NCBI RefSeq assembly: GCF_900086645.1
Contig: NZ_LT576451.1
Coordinates: 3,658,001-3,722,000 of the forward strand
Origin: Curtobacterium sp. 9128
GTDB taxonomy: Bacteria; Actinomycetota; Actinomycetes; Actinomycetales; Microbacteriaceae
DNA: 64,000 nucleotides
Reading direction: 5' to 3'
Part shown: one piece after another, positions 1 through 8,488 of the stretch
Position numbering within the stretch: position 1 is the first letter of the stretch
Layout: each line of letters begins with the position of its first letter
Notes under the pieces: model-generated
The model's database searches: none
Seen by the model: the letters and a program-made list of their open reading frames with translations, nothing else
Told to the model about the DNA's origin: nothing
Position numbers and translations under genes: made by a program

Positions 1-981
1 CGTCGGCCGATCGGCGCTCGCTGCCCAGGCGACGGCGCGCGGGCCCCGGGCGCACACGACGACCACCGGGCCGCCGTCGTCCGGCAGGTCCTCCGGCGGG
101 ATCGCCCCGGTGATGACGCCGCCGGCACGCTCGGCCGGGGTCCGGACGTCGACGACCACCACGGGATCGGCGGCGTCCGCGATGCGCGCGGCGAGGGCCG
201 ACGGCGAGATGCGGTTCCCTGGTGCCACCTCGGGAGCGTCCGGTCGTCGCGACCCAGGGCCTCGCCGGAGCGGACTCTCGGTCCACCGCCACCGACGGGC
301 GTCGACGCTCAGCACCCGACCGAGCAGCGGTTCCCCGAGCCCGGCGACGAGCGCGGTCACCTGTGCTGCCATCACCGAGCCCACCGCACCGCAGAGCGCC
401 GGCAGGACCCCGTCGAGTGCGCACGAGCCCTCGTCCGGTCGCACCTCTGGATGCAGGTCGTGGAAGTCCACCACGCGGTCGTCGAACACCGAGACCTGCC
501 CGTCGTAGCCGAGCACCGTCCCCCACACGAACGGGACCCCGTGCCGTGCGCACGCGTCCGAGACCGCACGTGTGACGACGACCGAGTCCGCGGCGTCGAC
601 CACGACGTCGTGCCCGGCGACGAGGTCCGCGTGGAAGGACCCGACGACGGCGTCGACCCGGCACTCGGGGTCGACGGCACGGACACGGGCAGCTGCGACC
701 TCGGCCTTCGGCACCCCGATGTCCGCGGTGCCGAAGAGCGTCTGCCTGGCGAGGTTCGACGCGTCGACGACGTCGGGATCGACGATCGTCAGCCGGGCGA
801 TGCCGCTCCCCGCCAGGTACGCCACGACCGGGGCACCGAGTCCACCGGCACCGACGACGAGCACACGGGCGGACGCCAGCCGTTCGAGGACGGGATCACC
901 GCCGGCGTCGAGCGCCGCGGTACGGGACCCGAGGCGACGGCGTCCAGGGGTCAGGTGCTCGTGCTGGTCAGTCGTCGGCAT
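1..981 (-). CDS. ThiF/MoeB-type adenylyltransferase with C-terminal rhodanese domain (partial)
   Basis: Read from an ATG at 981 and still open at the window edge (327 residues visible). An E1-like Rossmann fold is seen: VVGAGGLGAP near residues 42-51, and IVDPDVVDASNLARQ near 66-80 with the usual Asp and Arg-Gln. A rhodanese domain starts near 265 and carries the persulfide-type cysteine (C310 in VVVVCARGPRA). Family knowledge: such fusions activate the small sulfur-carrier proteins of molybdopterin or thiamine synthesis and pass sulfur to them. No CxxC zinc pair is visible, unlike classical MoeB/ThiF. The start overlaps the stop of the molybdopterin-binding gene by 14 bp, so the two are probably co-translated, which supports a molybdenum-cofactor role. 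Family assignment is firm; the exact substrate is not. Confidence 0.85.
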   Translation of the reverse strand, partial: MPTTDQHEHLTPGRRRLGSRTAALDAGGDPVLERLASARVLVVGAGGLGAPVVAYLAGSGIARLTIVDPDVVDASNLARQTLFGTADIGVPKAEVAAARVRAVDPECRVDAVVGSFHADLVAGHDVVVDAADSVVVTRAVSDACARHGVPFVWGTVLGYDGQVSVFDDRVVDFHDLHPEVRPDEGSCALDGVLPALCGAVGSVMAAQVTALVAGLGEPLLGRVLSVDARRWRWTESPLRRGPGSRRPDAPEVAPGNRISPSALAARIADAADPVVVVDVRTPAERAGGVITGAIPPEDLPDDGGPVVVVCARGPRAVAWAASADRPT

Positions 982-1375
982 CCGGTGTCTCCACGGTGAC
1001 CATCGTCGCCTTCACCGAGGCGACGGCGACCGACCCGATCTCGAGCCCCAGGTCGCGGACGGCCTCCGCGCTCATCAGCGAGACGACCCGGTGCGGACCG
1101 CACTGCAGCTCGACCTGGGCCATGACGGTGTCGACGACGAGGTCCGTCACGATGCCGACGAAGCGGTTGCGCGCCGAGCTCCGCACCGGTGCCGCCGGAT
1201 CGGGCAGCGACGCCCCGTGGGCCTTGGCGTGCGTGGCGAGCTCGCGCCCGTCGACCACCGCGCGACCGGCGTCGTCGGCGAGTCGCGAGAAGGTCCCGTT
1301 GTCGACGAGCCGCCGCACCGTGTCGTCGCTCACACCCAGGTAACGGGCGGCGTCCTTGATGCGCAAGCGGCTCAT
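968..1375 (-). CDS. HTH and molybdopterin-binding (TOBE/Mop) domain protein
   Basis: 135 residues. Residues 1-50 form an excisionase/MerR-like helix-turn-helix (RIKDAARYLGVSDDTVRRLV). Residues 65-130 look like a Mop/TOBE fold (ARNRFVGIVTDLVVDTVMAQ, ending in SVKATMVTVE), the module that binds molybdate or molybdenum-pterin. Proteins of this type are thought to store or sense molybdenum and may regulate Mo-related genes. It is the first gene of a minus-strand pair with the E1-like gene, sharing 14 bp. A TAGGGT hexamer lies six bases before the ATG, so the mRNA is probably leaderless. DNA binding and the regulatory target are inferred. Confidence 0.8.
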   Translation of the reverse strand: MSRLRIKDAARYLGVSDDTVRRLVDNGTFSRLADDAGRAVVDGRELATHAKAHGASLPDPAAPVRSSARNRFVGIVTDLVVDTVMAQVELQCGPHRVVSLMSAEAVRDLGLEIGSVAVASVKATMVTVETPDADD

Positions 1376-1381
1376 GCCCAG

Positions 1382-1387
1382 ACCCTA
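1382..1387 (-). promoter_or_regulatory. leaderless -10 element of the HTH-Mop gene
   Basis: Minus-strand TAGGGT ends six bases before the ATG at 1375, placing the predicted transcription start at or next to the start codon. Confidence 0.55.
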
Positions 1388-1431
1388 ACCCGTCACCACG
1401 ACCCGTCGGTTCCTGTGAGGGCTCCGAATCC

Positions 1432-1447
1432 GAATGTGACATTCACA
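1432..1447. promoter_or_regulatory. overlapping inverted repeats in a divergent promoter region
   Basis: Two perfect short palindromes share bases: GAATG-TGA-CATTC (1432-1444) and TGTGA-CAT-TCACA (1435-1447). They sit between the divergent Mop-domain and GT39 genes, a typical operator place. No binding protein can be named. Confidence 0.35.
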
Positions 1448-1491
1448 GCCAGGCACGCCGATTCCCCAGGGGCCCGCCCAGGGGCCGTCGC

Positions 1492-1497
1492 TACCGT
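1492..1497 (+). promoter_or_regulatory. leaderless -10 element of the GT39 gene
   Basis: TACCGT followed by seven bases and then the GTG at 1505. Confidence 0.55.
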
Positions 1498-1504
1498 CGA
1501 GCGC

Positions 1505-3166
1505 GTGAGTTCCCCCCGCACCGGCAGCATCCGGGTGCCCCGTCCGATCGACGCACCCGTGGTCCGTTCGCGGCTGCGCGGCGCCGCCGGAGCGCTCGGC
1601 CTGTCGGTCGTCCGGACGCCGGAGCTGTCCGTCGGTGCGATCGGCGCGCTGGTCTCGTCTGCCTTCGCCTGGGTGCCGTCGCTCTGGTACGACGAAGCCG
1701 CGACCGTCACCAGTGCCCAGCGCTCCTGGCCGCAGCTCTGGGCCGAACTGCACTCCGTGGACGCCGTGCACGGGCTCTACTACGCGCTCATGCACGTGTG
1801 GTTCTGGCTCGTCGGGTACACGCCGTTCACCCTCCGCTTCCCGAGCGCCCTCGCCATCGGTGTCGCCGCCGGACTCGTCGTCGCCCTCGGCCGCCGGCTC
1901 GGTGGCAGACGACTCGGGATCGTCGCGGGCCTCGTGTTCATCGCACTCCCCCGCGTGCAGTGGGCCGGCAGCGAAGGCCGGCCCTACGCGACCGTCACCG
2001 CGCTCTCGGTCTGTCTGACACTCGTCGGGCTCACGGCGGTGCGACGGACCCGAGCGAACGGACGGCACCCCGTCCAGTGGTGGATCGCGTACGGCGCGCT
2101 CGCCGTCGTCGCCGTGACGCTCAACGTCTACCTCGCGCTCGCGGTCGTCGCGCACGCGGTCGTCCTGCTCTGGACCCTCGTGGCCCGCAGGTCCGCCGTC
2201 CGTCGATCCGCACTCTCGGACCGCGGTGGCACGGTGGCCGCACCGCTGGTCACACGGCGCGCACTCGTCCGCTGGGTGATCGCCGGGGTGGCCGCGGCCG
2301 TCGTGGTGTCGCCCTTGGTGATCGAGGTCGCGTCGCAATCGAAGCAGGTCGCCTGGATCGCCGGCATCACCTCGCGGACCGACGCCCAGGTCTTCGCCAC
2401 CGCGTGGTTCGGTGGCGACAACGTCTACGCGACGGTCGCCTGGGCGCTGATGGCCGTCGGCGTCGTCACCGCGCTGGTGCGGGCACGCCGGACGTCTCCT
2501 GCCGTCCGTGACCTGTTCCGCGCACAGACCGTGCGGGTGGCACTCCCCCTGGCGCTCGTCCCGACCATCGTTCTGGTGGGCGCGACCGCGCTCGGTGAGC
2601 ACCTGTACTCCCCGAAGTACGCGAGCCTGAGCCTGCCGTTCGTCGCCGTCCTGATCGCCCTGGCGCTGACCGCGATCCGCCCGCGGGTGTGGCTCGCAGG
2701 GGCGGTCGCAGCGCTCCTCGTCCTGTCGATCCCGTCCGCGTACGACGTCAAGACACCGACGTCCAAGCAGGACTCGACGTGGGCGAAGGCCGCGTCGATC
2801 ATCGCGTCGGTCCGGGACGCCCGACCGGACGCCGACGAAGGCGTCATCTTCGGCAGTGTGTACAAGCACCCGGGGGCCACGTCGGACATCATCCGGGTGT
2901 CCTACCCGTGGGCGTTCACCGGCATGACCGACCTCGGCGTCCGGAAGAACGGCGCGGAGTCCGGCGTCCTGTGGAACCAGACCGGCGACCTCGCCACGAC
3001 GGTCCCGGCGCGGCTCGACGACATCGACACCGTGTGGTTCGTCGGCGGGACCTCGCGGAACATCGAGCCTGAGGCGGCGTCCGTCCTCGCCGAGCACGGG
3101 TTCACCGCCCGCGAGCACTGGAAGACCGGCACCGTGATCATGACCGAGTACGTCCGCGCCTCCTGA
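1505..3166 (+). CDS. GT39-type membrane glycosyltransferase (mannosyltransferase-like)
   Basis: 553 residues from the GTG at 1505, chosen because TACCGT lies seven bases upstream and the sequence only becomes protein-like from here. About ten hydrophobic segments are separated by short loops. The first extracytoplasmic loop has the acidic pair WYDEA (D63, E64) typical of GT-C enzymes that use polyprenyl-phosphate sugars, followed by a His-Gly loop (DAVHGLYYALMHVWFWLVG, ~90-108). The C-terminal ~120 residues are soluble. The enzyme probably transfers a sugar, likely mannose, to a protein or envelope glycan on the outer membrane face. It stands alone in its transcription unit; the acceptor cannot be told from the sequence. 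Confidence 0.8.
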   Translation: MSSPRTGSIRVPRPIDAPVVRSRLRGAAGALGLSVVRTPELSVGAIGALVSSAFAWVPSLWYDEAATVTSAQRSWPQLWAELHSVDAVHGLYYALMHVWFWLVGYTPFTLRFPSALAIGVAAGLVVALGRRLGGRRLGIVAGLVFIALPRVQWAGSEGRPYATVTALSVCLTLVGLTAVRRTRANGRHPVQWWIAYGALAVVAVTLNVYLALAVVAHAVVLLWTLVARRSAVRRSALSDRGGTVAAPLVTRRALVRWVIAGVAAAVVVSPLVIEVASQSKQVAWIAGITSRTDAQVFATAWFGGDNVYATVAWALMAVGVVTALVRARRTSPAVRDLFRAQTVRVALPLALVPTIVLVGATALGEHLYSPKYASLSLPFVAVLIALALTAIRPRVWLAGAVAALLVLSIPSAYDVKTPTSKQDSTWAKAASIIASVRDARPDADEGVIFGSVYKHPGATSDIIRVSYPWAFTGMTDLGVRKNGAESGVLWNQTGDLATTVPARLDDIDTVWFVGGTSRNIEPEAASVLAEHGFTAREHWKTGTVIMTEYVRAS

Positions 3167-3206
3167 CACGAGGCCCGCCGGCTGCCCGGTGTGGGATGCT
3201 GCCGGG

Positions 3207-3722
3207 ATGCGCCACGACGTCCGACCGATCGAACCGTCCGACGCCGACCGGCTCGCCGAGCTCCTCGTCGAGAACCGCGCGTACCTCGCCCCGTGGGACC
3301 CGGTGCGCCCTGACACGTTCTTCACGGCCGACGGGCAGCGCGCCGAGATCCTCGCGTGCGTCCGACGCCGCGAGCGGGGGCAGATGCTGCCGCTGGTCAT
3401 CACCACCGACGGCGTCGTCGTGGGGCGCCTGAACATCAACGCGATCGTCCTCGGCGCGTTCATGTCGGGGACGCTCGGGTACTGGGTCGCCGAGGAGTCC
3501 GCCGGACACGGGGCCGCGACCGCGGCCGTGGGGCTCGCGGTCCGCCGTGCCTTCGACCAGCTCGGGCTGCACCGGGTCGAGGCGGGGACGCTGCCGCACA
3601 ACGCACGGTCGCAGCGGGTCCTCGAGAAGAACGGCTTCGAGCGCTACGGCTACGCGCCGAGGTACCTCCGGATCGCCGGCGAGTGGCAGGACCACGTCCT
3701 GTTCCAGCGACTGTCCGACTGA
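3207..3722 (+). CDS. GNAT acetyltransferase, RimJ/RimL type
   Basis: 171 residues from ATG 3207. The sequence follows the RimJ/RimL pattern: early RPIEPSDADRLAELL, an acetyl-CoA-binding stretch around GYWVAEESAGHGAATAAVGL (~92-111), then HRVEAGTLPHNARSQRVLEK and the NGFERYGYA C-terminus shared by protein N-acetyltransferases. Members acetylate N-terminal Ala/Ser of ribosomal proteins or small amines; the substrate is unknown here. It ends 38 bp before the convergent ispE. A GTG six codons upstream is in frame but the family alignment begins at MRHDVRPIE. Confidence 0.85.
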   Translation: MRHDVRPIEPSDADRLAELLVENRAYLAPWDPVRPDTFFTADGQRAEILACVRRRERGQMLPLVITTDGVVVGRLNINAIVLGAFMSGTLGYWVAEESAGHGAATAAVGLAVRRAFDQLGLHRVEAGTLPHNARSQRVLEKNGFERYGYAPRYLRIAGEWQDHVLFQRLSD

Positions 3723-3759
3723 CCGCCGGACCGCCGGACCGTCGGTCCCGGTCCTGGGC

Positions 3760-4692
3760 TCAGTGCACGACGCGTGCGCCGTGCACCGGGCCGGTGGCGC
3801 GGACGGCGATCATGCCGATGGCGCTCAGGGCGACCTGGACCTCGAGCGCGGTGTCGGTGTCCGCGACGAGGAACGCCACCGTCGGCCCGCTGCCGGAGAC
3901 GATCCCGGCGAGCGCACCCGACTTCTCACCGAGCTCCAGGGTCTTCGCGAGCGCGGGCTGCAGTCGCATCGCCGGTGCCTGCAGATCGTTGTGCAGGCAG
4001 TCCGCGAGCAGGTCGGGGTCCCCCGCGCGCAGCGCCTGCAGCACGTTCGCCTCGACCACGGGGTTCGACGGGGCCGGCGCGATGTCGGCCCGGTAGCGCT
4101 CGCGGTGTTCGTCGAGCGCACGGTACACGGCCGGCGTGGAGAGCCCGTCGTCGCTCAGCCCGAGGACCCAGTGGAACTCGCCCTTCGCCAGCGCCGGGCT
4201 GAGCTCGTCCCCGCGGCCGGTCCCCACGGCGGTCCCGCCCACGAAGGCGAACGGCACGTCGGCCCCCAGCTCGGCGGCAAGGCGCAGGAGTTCGTCACGC
4301 CCGAGCGCGGTGCCCCAGAGCGTGTCGACGGCGAGGAGCGTCGCGGCAGCGTCCGCTGACCCGCCGCCCATCCCGCCCGCGACCGGGACCTGCTTGTCGA
4401 TCGTCAGCCGGACGCCGCCCTGGTACCCCGCCGACTCGGCCACGAGCCGGGCAGCACGGATCGCGAGGTTCGTGTCGTCAACGGGCACCGCCGAAGTGTC
4501 GATGGGTCCGGTGAACCGCACCGAGAAGTCATCGGCGGGTTCGGCGACGACGTCCTCGAACAACGACACCGCCTGGTAGGCCGTCGCGACGTCGTGGTAG
4601 CCGTCGTCCTGCAGGGCGCCGACGGACAGGAAGACGTTGATCTTGCCGGGAGCGCGCGTCCGCACGCGGGTCGGTGCGGCCAGCGAGGTCAT
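3760..4692 (-). CDS. ispE: 4-diphosphocytidyl-2-C-methyl-D-erythritol kinase
   Basis: 310 residues, normal for the family. GHMP-kinase signatures are complete: [13 protein letters not shown] (~13-25) with substrate-binding Lys, the ATP loop [18 protein letters not shown] (~103-120), and the C-terminal [10 protein letters not shown] motif. IspE phosphorylates the 2-hydroxyl of CDP-methylerythritol in the non-mevalonate isoprenoid pathway, so the organism makes isoprenoids by MEP. Actinobacterial ispE commonly lies close to rsmA; here rsmA is about 8 kb away, suggesting rearrangement. The start is supported by TAGGTT six bases upstream (leaderless). Confidence 0.95.
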   Translation of the reverse strand: MTSLAAPTRVRTRAPGKINVFLSVGALQDDGYHDVATAYQAVSLFEDVVAEPADDFSVRFTGPIDTSAVPVDDTNLAIRAARLVAESAGYQGGVRLTIDKQVPVAGGMGGGSADAAATLLAVDTLWGTALGRDELLRLAAELGADVPFAFVGGTAVGTGRGDELSPALAKGEFHWVLGLSDDGLSTPAVYRALDEHRERYRADIAPAPSNPVVEANVLQALRAGDPDLLADCLHNDLQAPAMRLQPALAKTLELGEKSGALAGIVSGSGPTVAFLVADTDTALEVQVALSAIGMIAVRATGPVHGARVVH

Positions 4693-4698
4693 ACGACC

Positions 4699-4704
4699 AA
4701 CCTA
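4699..4704 (-). promoter_or_regulatory. leaderless -10 element of ispE
   Basis: Minus-strand TAGGTT with six bases to the ATG at 4692. It overlaps the last codon of the preceding metY gene (stop at 4702), so ispE can be transcribed on its own. Confidence 0.5.
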
Positions 4705-6006
4705 TCCCGCGCGCGCTGCGCTGAAACCCCGCTCCAGGTCGGCCAGGATGTCGTCCGGGTGCTCCAGGCCGATCGACAGCCGGATGAGCCCGTCGCCGAC
4801 CCCCGCTGCCGCCCGCTGCTCGGTCGTCATCTGCACGTGGGTCGTCGACGCGGGGTGCACGACGAGCGACCGGACGTCGCCGATGTTCGACACGTGGTCG
4901 AACAGCTCGAGTGCGCCGACGAAGCGCCGACCGGCCTCGACTCCACCGGCGAGGTCGAACGCCATCACCGCCGACGGGCCTGCCGGGACGTAGCGCTGCT
5001 GCAGGTGGTGCCACGGCGAGTCGGGCAGCCCGGCGTAGTGCACGCGGTCCACCTGGTCGTGTGCGTCCAGCCACGTCGCCACCGTCGCCGCGTTCGACAC
5101 GTGCCGGTCCATCCGGAGCGACAGGGTCTGGATGCCCTGCAGCACGAGGAACGCGTTGAACGGGGCGATCGCGGGACCGAGGTCGGCGGCGACCTTCGTC
5201 CTGGTGCGCATGATGAACGCACGGTTCCCGAACCGCTCGGCGAAGTTGGTCCCCGCGAAGCCGGAGTCGAGCGTCGTCAGCTGCGGGTACTTGGCGGCGT
5301 GCGCCGCCCAGTCGAAGGTGCCGCCGTCGACCAGCAGCCCGGCGATCGCACTGCCGTGTCCGGCGAGGTACTTCGTCGCCGAGTGCACGACGATGTCCGC
5401 GCCGTGCTCGAACGGCCGGACGAGGTAGGGCGTGGCGATCGTGTTGTCGACGATGAGCGGGACACCGGCGTCGTGCGCGACACCGGCCACGCCCGCGAAG
5501 TCGAGGACGTCGCCGCGCGGGTTCGGGATCGACTCGCCGAAGAACGCGCGGGTCTCCGGGCGGACGGCCGCCGCCCACTCGTCGAGGTCGGTCGGGTCCT
5601 GCACGAAGGTGAACTCGATGCCGAGGTCACGGAGCGTCGAGGCGAACAGCGTGTACGTGGCGCCGTACAGCGAGGCACTCGAGACCACGTGCGCGCCCGC
5701 CCGGGCGACCCCGAGGATCGCCAGGGTGGTCGCCGCTTGACCCGAGGCGGTTGCCAGGGCGCCGACACCGCCCTCGAGGTCCGCGATCCGTCGTTCGAGC
5801 GCTGCCGCCGACGGGTTGTTGACGCGCGAGTACGTGTGGCCGGGGACGTCGAGCATGAAGCGCCCCGCTGCCTCCTCCGACGACGGGTACACGAACGCGG
5901 CGCTCTGCGCGATCGGCGGCACGTTCCCGCCGAACCCGGGATCGGCCTTGAAGCCGGCGCGGATCTGCCGGGTCTCGAACGCCCAGCCCTCTTCCGTCGT
6001 CCCCAT
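4702..6006 (-). CDS. metY: O-acetylhomoserine sulfhydrylase (Cys/Met metabolism PLP enzyme)
   Basis: 434 residues, the usual size for MetY. Visible features are the N-terminal FETRQIRAG and PPIAQSAAFVY segments, the TYSRVNNPSAAALERRIADLEGG motif region, VDNTIATPYLVRP, and the PLP-binding lysine in SATKYLAGHGSAIAG. The C-terminus has HPASTTHVQM and RLSIGLEHPDDILADL. It condenses O-acetylhomoserine with sulfide to homocysteine. The ATG shares one base with the stop of the flavin monooxygenase gene (TGATG), so translation is coupled. That context supports use of sulfide or sulfite released from organosulfur compounds. Related gamma-synthases are possible but less likely given the length and motifs. 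Confidence 0.88.
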   Translation of the reverse strand: MGTTEEGWAFETRQIRAGFKADPGFGGNVPPIAQSAAFVYPSSEEAAGRFMLDVPGHTYSRVNNPSAAALERRIADLEGGVGALATASGQAATTLAILGVARAGAHVVSSASLYGATYTLFASTLRDLGIEFTFVQDPTDLDEWAAAVRPETRAFFGESIPNPRGDVLDFAGVAGVAHDAGVPLIVDNTIATPYLVRPFEHGADIVVHSATKYLAGHGSAIAGLLVDGGTFDWAAHAAKYPQLTTLDSGFAGTNFAERFGNRAFIMRTRTKVAADLGPAIAPFNAFLVLQGIQTLSLRMDRHVSNAATVATWLDAHDQVDRVHYAGLPDSPWHHLQQRYVPAGPSAVMAFDLAGGVEAGRRFVGALELFDHVSNIGDVRSLVVHPASTTHVQMTTEQRAAAGVGDGLIRLSIGLEHPDDILADLERGFSAARAG

Positions 6007-7040
6007 CAGGCAGGCACCGACGCGCGGACCAGCGGGATGACCTGCTCGCCGAAGCGCTCCATCTCCTCGAGCTGCGGCGAGAACTGCAGCAGCAGCGTGT
6101 CGACGCCGGCGTCCTCGTACTCGCGGATGCGTGCCGCCACCTGCGCAGGGGTCCCGACGAACTGCGGCCGCAGACCACGGTTCGACACCGAGTAGTCCTC
6201 GAGCGACGGCACGTGCTCGAGCTGCGACTTGGAGATGAAGTCCTGGTAGGACTCGTAGGCCCCGCCGTGCTGCACGTCGGTGATCCGCGCCAGCTCGGCC
6301 TGCGCCTCCTCCTCGGTCTCGCGGACGATCGCGTAGGCGGCCATGCCGAACGCCTCGAAGGGCGGCAGCCCGGCGTCCTCGCGACGACGACGCATCTCCG
6401 CGATCTTCGTCCGGAGCTCCTCGACCGTGCCGCCGTGCGTCACGTAGGCGTCCGCGTAGTGCGTGATGCTCGCCTTGCCCGCCTCGCTCTCGCCGCCCGC
6501 GTAGATGCGCGGGGTGATGCGCGGCTTCGGTTCCAGGTGGGCGTTCTCGATGTCGTAGTACTCCCCGTGGAACGAGTACGGGGTCTCGCGCCACAGGCCC
6601 TTCAAGATCTCGACGAACTCCGCCGTGCGCTTGTAGCGGTCGTCGTGCTCCGAGAAGATGCCGCCGTACTGGCGCGCCTCCTCTGCCCACCACGCGCTCA
6701 CCACGTTGAAGGTGAAGCGCCCGCCGGAGATGTCATCGATCGTCGCCGCCTGCTTCGCCGTGACGGCCGGCAGGTGGTACCCGGGCCGCATCGCCGCCAT
6801 GATCTCCAGGCGCTCGGTCGTCGCCGCGATGGCCGCGGCGAGCGCCCAGGCCTCGAGTGAGGGTGCCGCGACGCCCTTGATGTCGTTGAGGTTCAGCTCC
6901 GGCACCAGGGTCAGGTCGAAGCCGATGCGCTCGGCGCGCTGCGCCAGGCGCTTGACGTAGTCGAAGGTGACCGGCATCTGCTCGTCGTCGACGTTGCGCA
7001 GCCAGCCGCCGAAGAGCGGGGTCCAGTATCCGAATCGCAC
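6006..7040 (-). CDS. LLM-class flavin monooxygenase, SfnG/SsuD-like (sulfone or sulfonate oxidation)
   Basis: 344 residues with a luciferase-like fold: MRFGYWTPLFGGWLRN at the start, GFDLTLVPELNLNDIKG (~40-56), GYHLPAVTAKQAATIDDISG, RFTFNVVSAWWAEEARQYGG (~118-137) and the C-terminal VGTPAQVAARIREYEDAGVD. The W-rich N-terminus and SAWW motif resemble dimethylsulfone/alkanesulfonate monooxygenases, which use reduced FMN and O2 to cleave C-S bonds. No flavin reductase is adjacent. A Shine-Dalgarno AAGGAA lies upstream of the GTG start. The coupled metY next door supports sulfur scavenging; the true substrate is inferred. Confidence 0.85.
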   Translation of the reverse strand: MRFGYWTPLFGGWLRNVDDEQMPVTFDYVKRLAQRAERIGFDLTLVPELNLNDIKGVAAPSLEAWALAAAIAATTERLEIMAAMRPGYHLPAVTAKQAATIDDISGGRFTFNVVSAWWAEEARQYGGIFSEHDDRYKRTAEFVEILKGLWRETPYSFHGEYYDIENAHLEPKPRITPRIYAGGESEAGKASITHYADAYVTHGGTVEELRTKIAEMRRRREDAGLPPFEAFGMAAYAIVRETEEEAQAELARITDVQHGGAYESYQDFISKSQLEHVPSLEDYSVSNRGLRPQFVGTPAQVAARIREYEDAGVDTLLLQFSPQLEEMERFGEQVIPLVRASVPA

Positions 7041-7071
7041 GGGGTGAGTTCCTTGGGGAGGTGAGGAGGGT

Positions 7072-7115
7072 CGGACTGGAGGCTCGTGGCGGGCCCGCCA
7101 CGAGCCTCCAGTCCG
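7072..7115. repeat. 44-bp perfect palindrome, repeat family A copy 1
   Basis: Two 22-bp arms meet without spacer: the left arm begins CGGACTGGAGGCTCGTGGCG and the right arm (7094-7115) is its exact reverse complement. It lies between two minus-strand genes of the sulfur cluster. Copies of the same length and outer sequence are at 15677-15720 and 34060-34103. It can form a strong hairpin and may act as an attenuator or terminator. Confidence 0.85.
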
Positions 7116-7130
7116 GTGGTTCTTGCGTGC

Positions 7131-8120
7131 TCAGGCCGTGAGCTGCGGCGCGTACTCGGCCGCCAGCAGACCGCCCAGGTAGCGGGCGATGGAGCGCGGG
7201 CCGGAGGCCGGCGCGGTCTCCTCGACGGCGGGGTTGTAGTTCGTGTTCGTGTTGATGTCGTAGACGACCGTGCGGCCGTCCGTCGTCTCCATGAACTCGA
7301 CGCCCGCGATCTGGATGCGCTGGTCGGCGAGGAACGTGCGGAGCTGCTGGACGAGCGGGTGCTGCGCTGTGACCTCGGTGCGGACGGAGAACGCGCTCTG
7401 CTGGCCGGTACCGGGGACCTCGCAGACCGCGCCGGCGATGACCTGGGGCACCTCGCACGCGTCCGCCGGGCAGAGCTCGAAGCTGCCGGCGCTCGTGTCG
7501 ACGCGAACGGCGTAGACGAACTCGCCGCCGACGAACTCGACGCGCGTGATGAACGGCTCGCGGGCCGTCAGGTACTCCTGCAGGAGCGTGATGCCGTCGA
7601 CGGGCTCCTCGAACTCGGGGCTGTCGACGTAGGCGTCGAACTCCGCGAGCGAGTCGAAGCGACGGACGCCGAGGCCCTTGCCGCCCTGGTTGTGCTTCGT
7701 GATGAAGGGGACGTCCTGGCCGTCGGTGAACGTGCGGGCGGCGTCCTTCAGCGGTGCCGTGCCGAACACCGCCGTCGTGCGGGGCACGTCGAACCCGGCC
7801 TGCTGGAGCAGTCCGTGCTGGGCGACCTTCGACACCTCGAGCTCGAGCACGTGACTGCCGCCGACGACCTGCCGGCCGGCGCGCTCCAGGTGTCCGAGGA
7901 GTGCGCGGGTGTACTCCTTCGCGTGCTCGTGGCCGCGGGTGTGGGAGCTGGCCGACATCCGGGACCAGTACACGCCCGGTTCCGGCTCGGAGGCCAGGTC
8001 GACCTGCCCCTCGGTGAGGAGGATCTCCTGGACCGGCACGCCCTCGGCCTCGAAGGCAGCGGCGAGCGGCGGGAACCACTCGGGGTTCTCGTGGATGACG
8101 TACACGCGCGGAGTGCTCAC
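7131..8120 (-). CDS. ATP-grasp family ligase (RimK/glutathione-synthetase-like), unknown substrate
   Basis: 329 residues. N-terminal VYVIHENPEWFPPL is a pre-ATP-grasp fold. The ATP-binding lysine motif FITKHNQGGKGLGV (~155-168) and the metal-binding DINTNTNYNP near 300 show a complete ATP-grasp core. ATP-grasp enzymes join a carboxylate to an amine or thiol through an acylphosphate. The substrate cannot be read from sequence. It is the first gene before the sulfone-type monooxygenase and metY on the same strand, separated by a 44-bp palindrome, so a thiol- or amino-acid-linked role is plausible but unproven. The GTG start is fixed by TAGGGT six bases upstream. Confidence 0.8.
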   Translation of the reverse strand: MSTPRVYVIHENPEWFPPLAAAFEAEGVPVQEILLTEGQVDLASEPEPGVYWSRMSASSHTRGHEHAKEYTRALLGHLERAGRQVVGGSHVLELEVSKVAQHGLLQQAGFDVPRTTAVFGTAPLKDAARTFTDGQDVPFITKHNQGGKGLGVRRFDSLAEFDAYVDSPEFEEPVDGITLLQEYLTAREPFITRVEFVGGEFVYAVRVDTSAGSFELCPADACEVPQVIAGAVCEVPGTGQQSAFSVRTEVTAQHPLVQQLRTFLADQRIQIAGVEFMETTDGRTVVYDINTNTNYNPAVEETAPASGPRSIARYLGGLLAAEYAPQLTA

Positions 8121-8126
8121 GACCCC

Positions 8127-8132
8127 ACCCTA
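8127..8132 (-). promoter_or_regulatory. leaderless -10 element of the ATP-grasp gene
   Basis: Minus-strand TAGGGT with six bases to the GTG at 8120. Confidence 0.5.
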
Positions 8133-8165
8133 GGCACGGCCTCGGAGGGGTTGCCAGGTGTGTGA

Positions 8166-8456
8166 CGCGGTGTTGCTCGCCGTACGGCTCGGCGACTCGT
8201 CGCCAAGGTCCTCGCCCGCTCGTCGGCCGCGTTCGTCTTCCGCGGCATCGGCCTCGAAGCGCACCGGGCCCGGTACCGAGGTCACGCGTTCCCGTCGCAC
8301 GAGAGCCGGATGCTGCAGGCGGCCGACGTCGCAACGTACTTCCTGAACCGATCGCACACCATCACGGAGACCGATCCGCGATCGGAGAAGGCGATGGCTG
8401 ACATCGTGGGCCGCATCCGTTCCATCACGTGCAAGGAGTACATCTGGCGGCCCTGA
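8166..8456 (+). pseudogene. remnant of a DUF3800-like gene
   Basis: An open frame of about 96 codons has no plausible start codon or upstream half; an in-frame TGA sits at 8163. Its second half reads naturally, with HESRMLQAADVATYFLNR near the end. This resembles the acidic/Gln-Ala-Asp segment that closes DUF3800 proteins, which often occur in mobile or defence islands. The frame ends at a TGA followed by a clean hairpin terminator, as expected for the 3' end of a former gene. The identification rests on one motif region only. Confidence 0.45.
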
Positions 8457-8462
8457 CGACAC

Positions 8463-8488
8463 AACGCCCCGCTCGTGGGCGGGGCGTT
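8463..8488 (+). terminator. hairpin terminator after the DUF3800 remnant
   Basis: A 10-bp perfect stem, AACGCCCCGC / GCGGGGCGTT, with a six-base loop, seven bases after the remnant's stop codon. No long T-run follows. Confidence 0.6.

Noticed and set aside
1385..3601. Very long open frame on the minus strand (about 740 codons) across the GT39 gene
   Set aside because: Arg/Asp/Gly/His-biased antisense shadow of the GT39 gene in GC-rich DNA; no domain, membrane segment or ribosome site.
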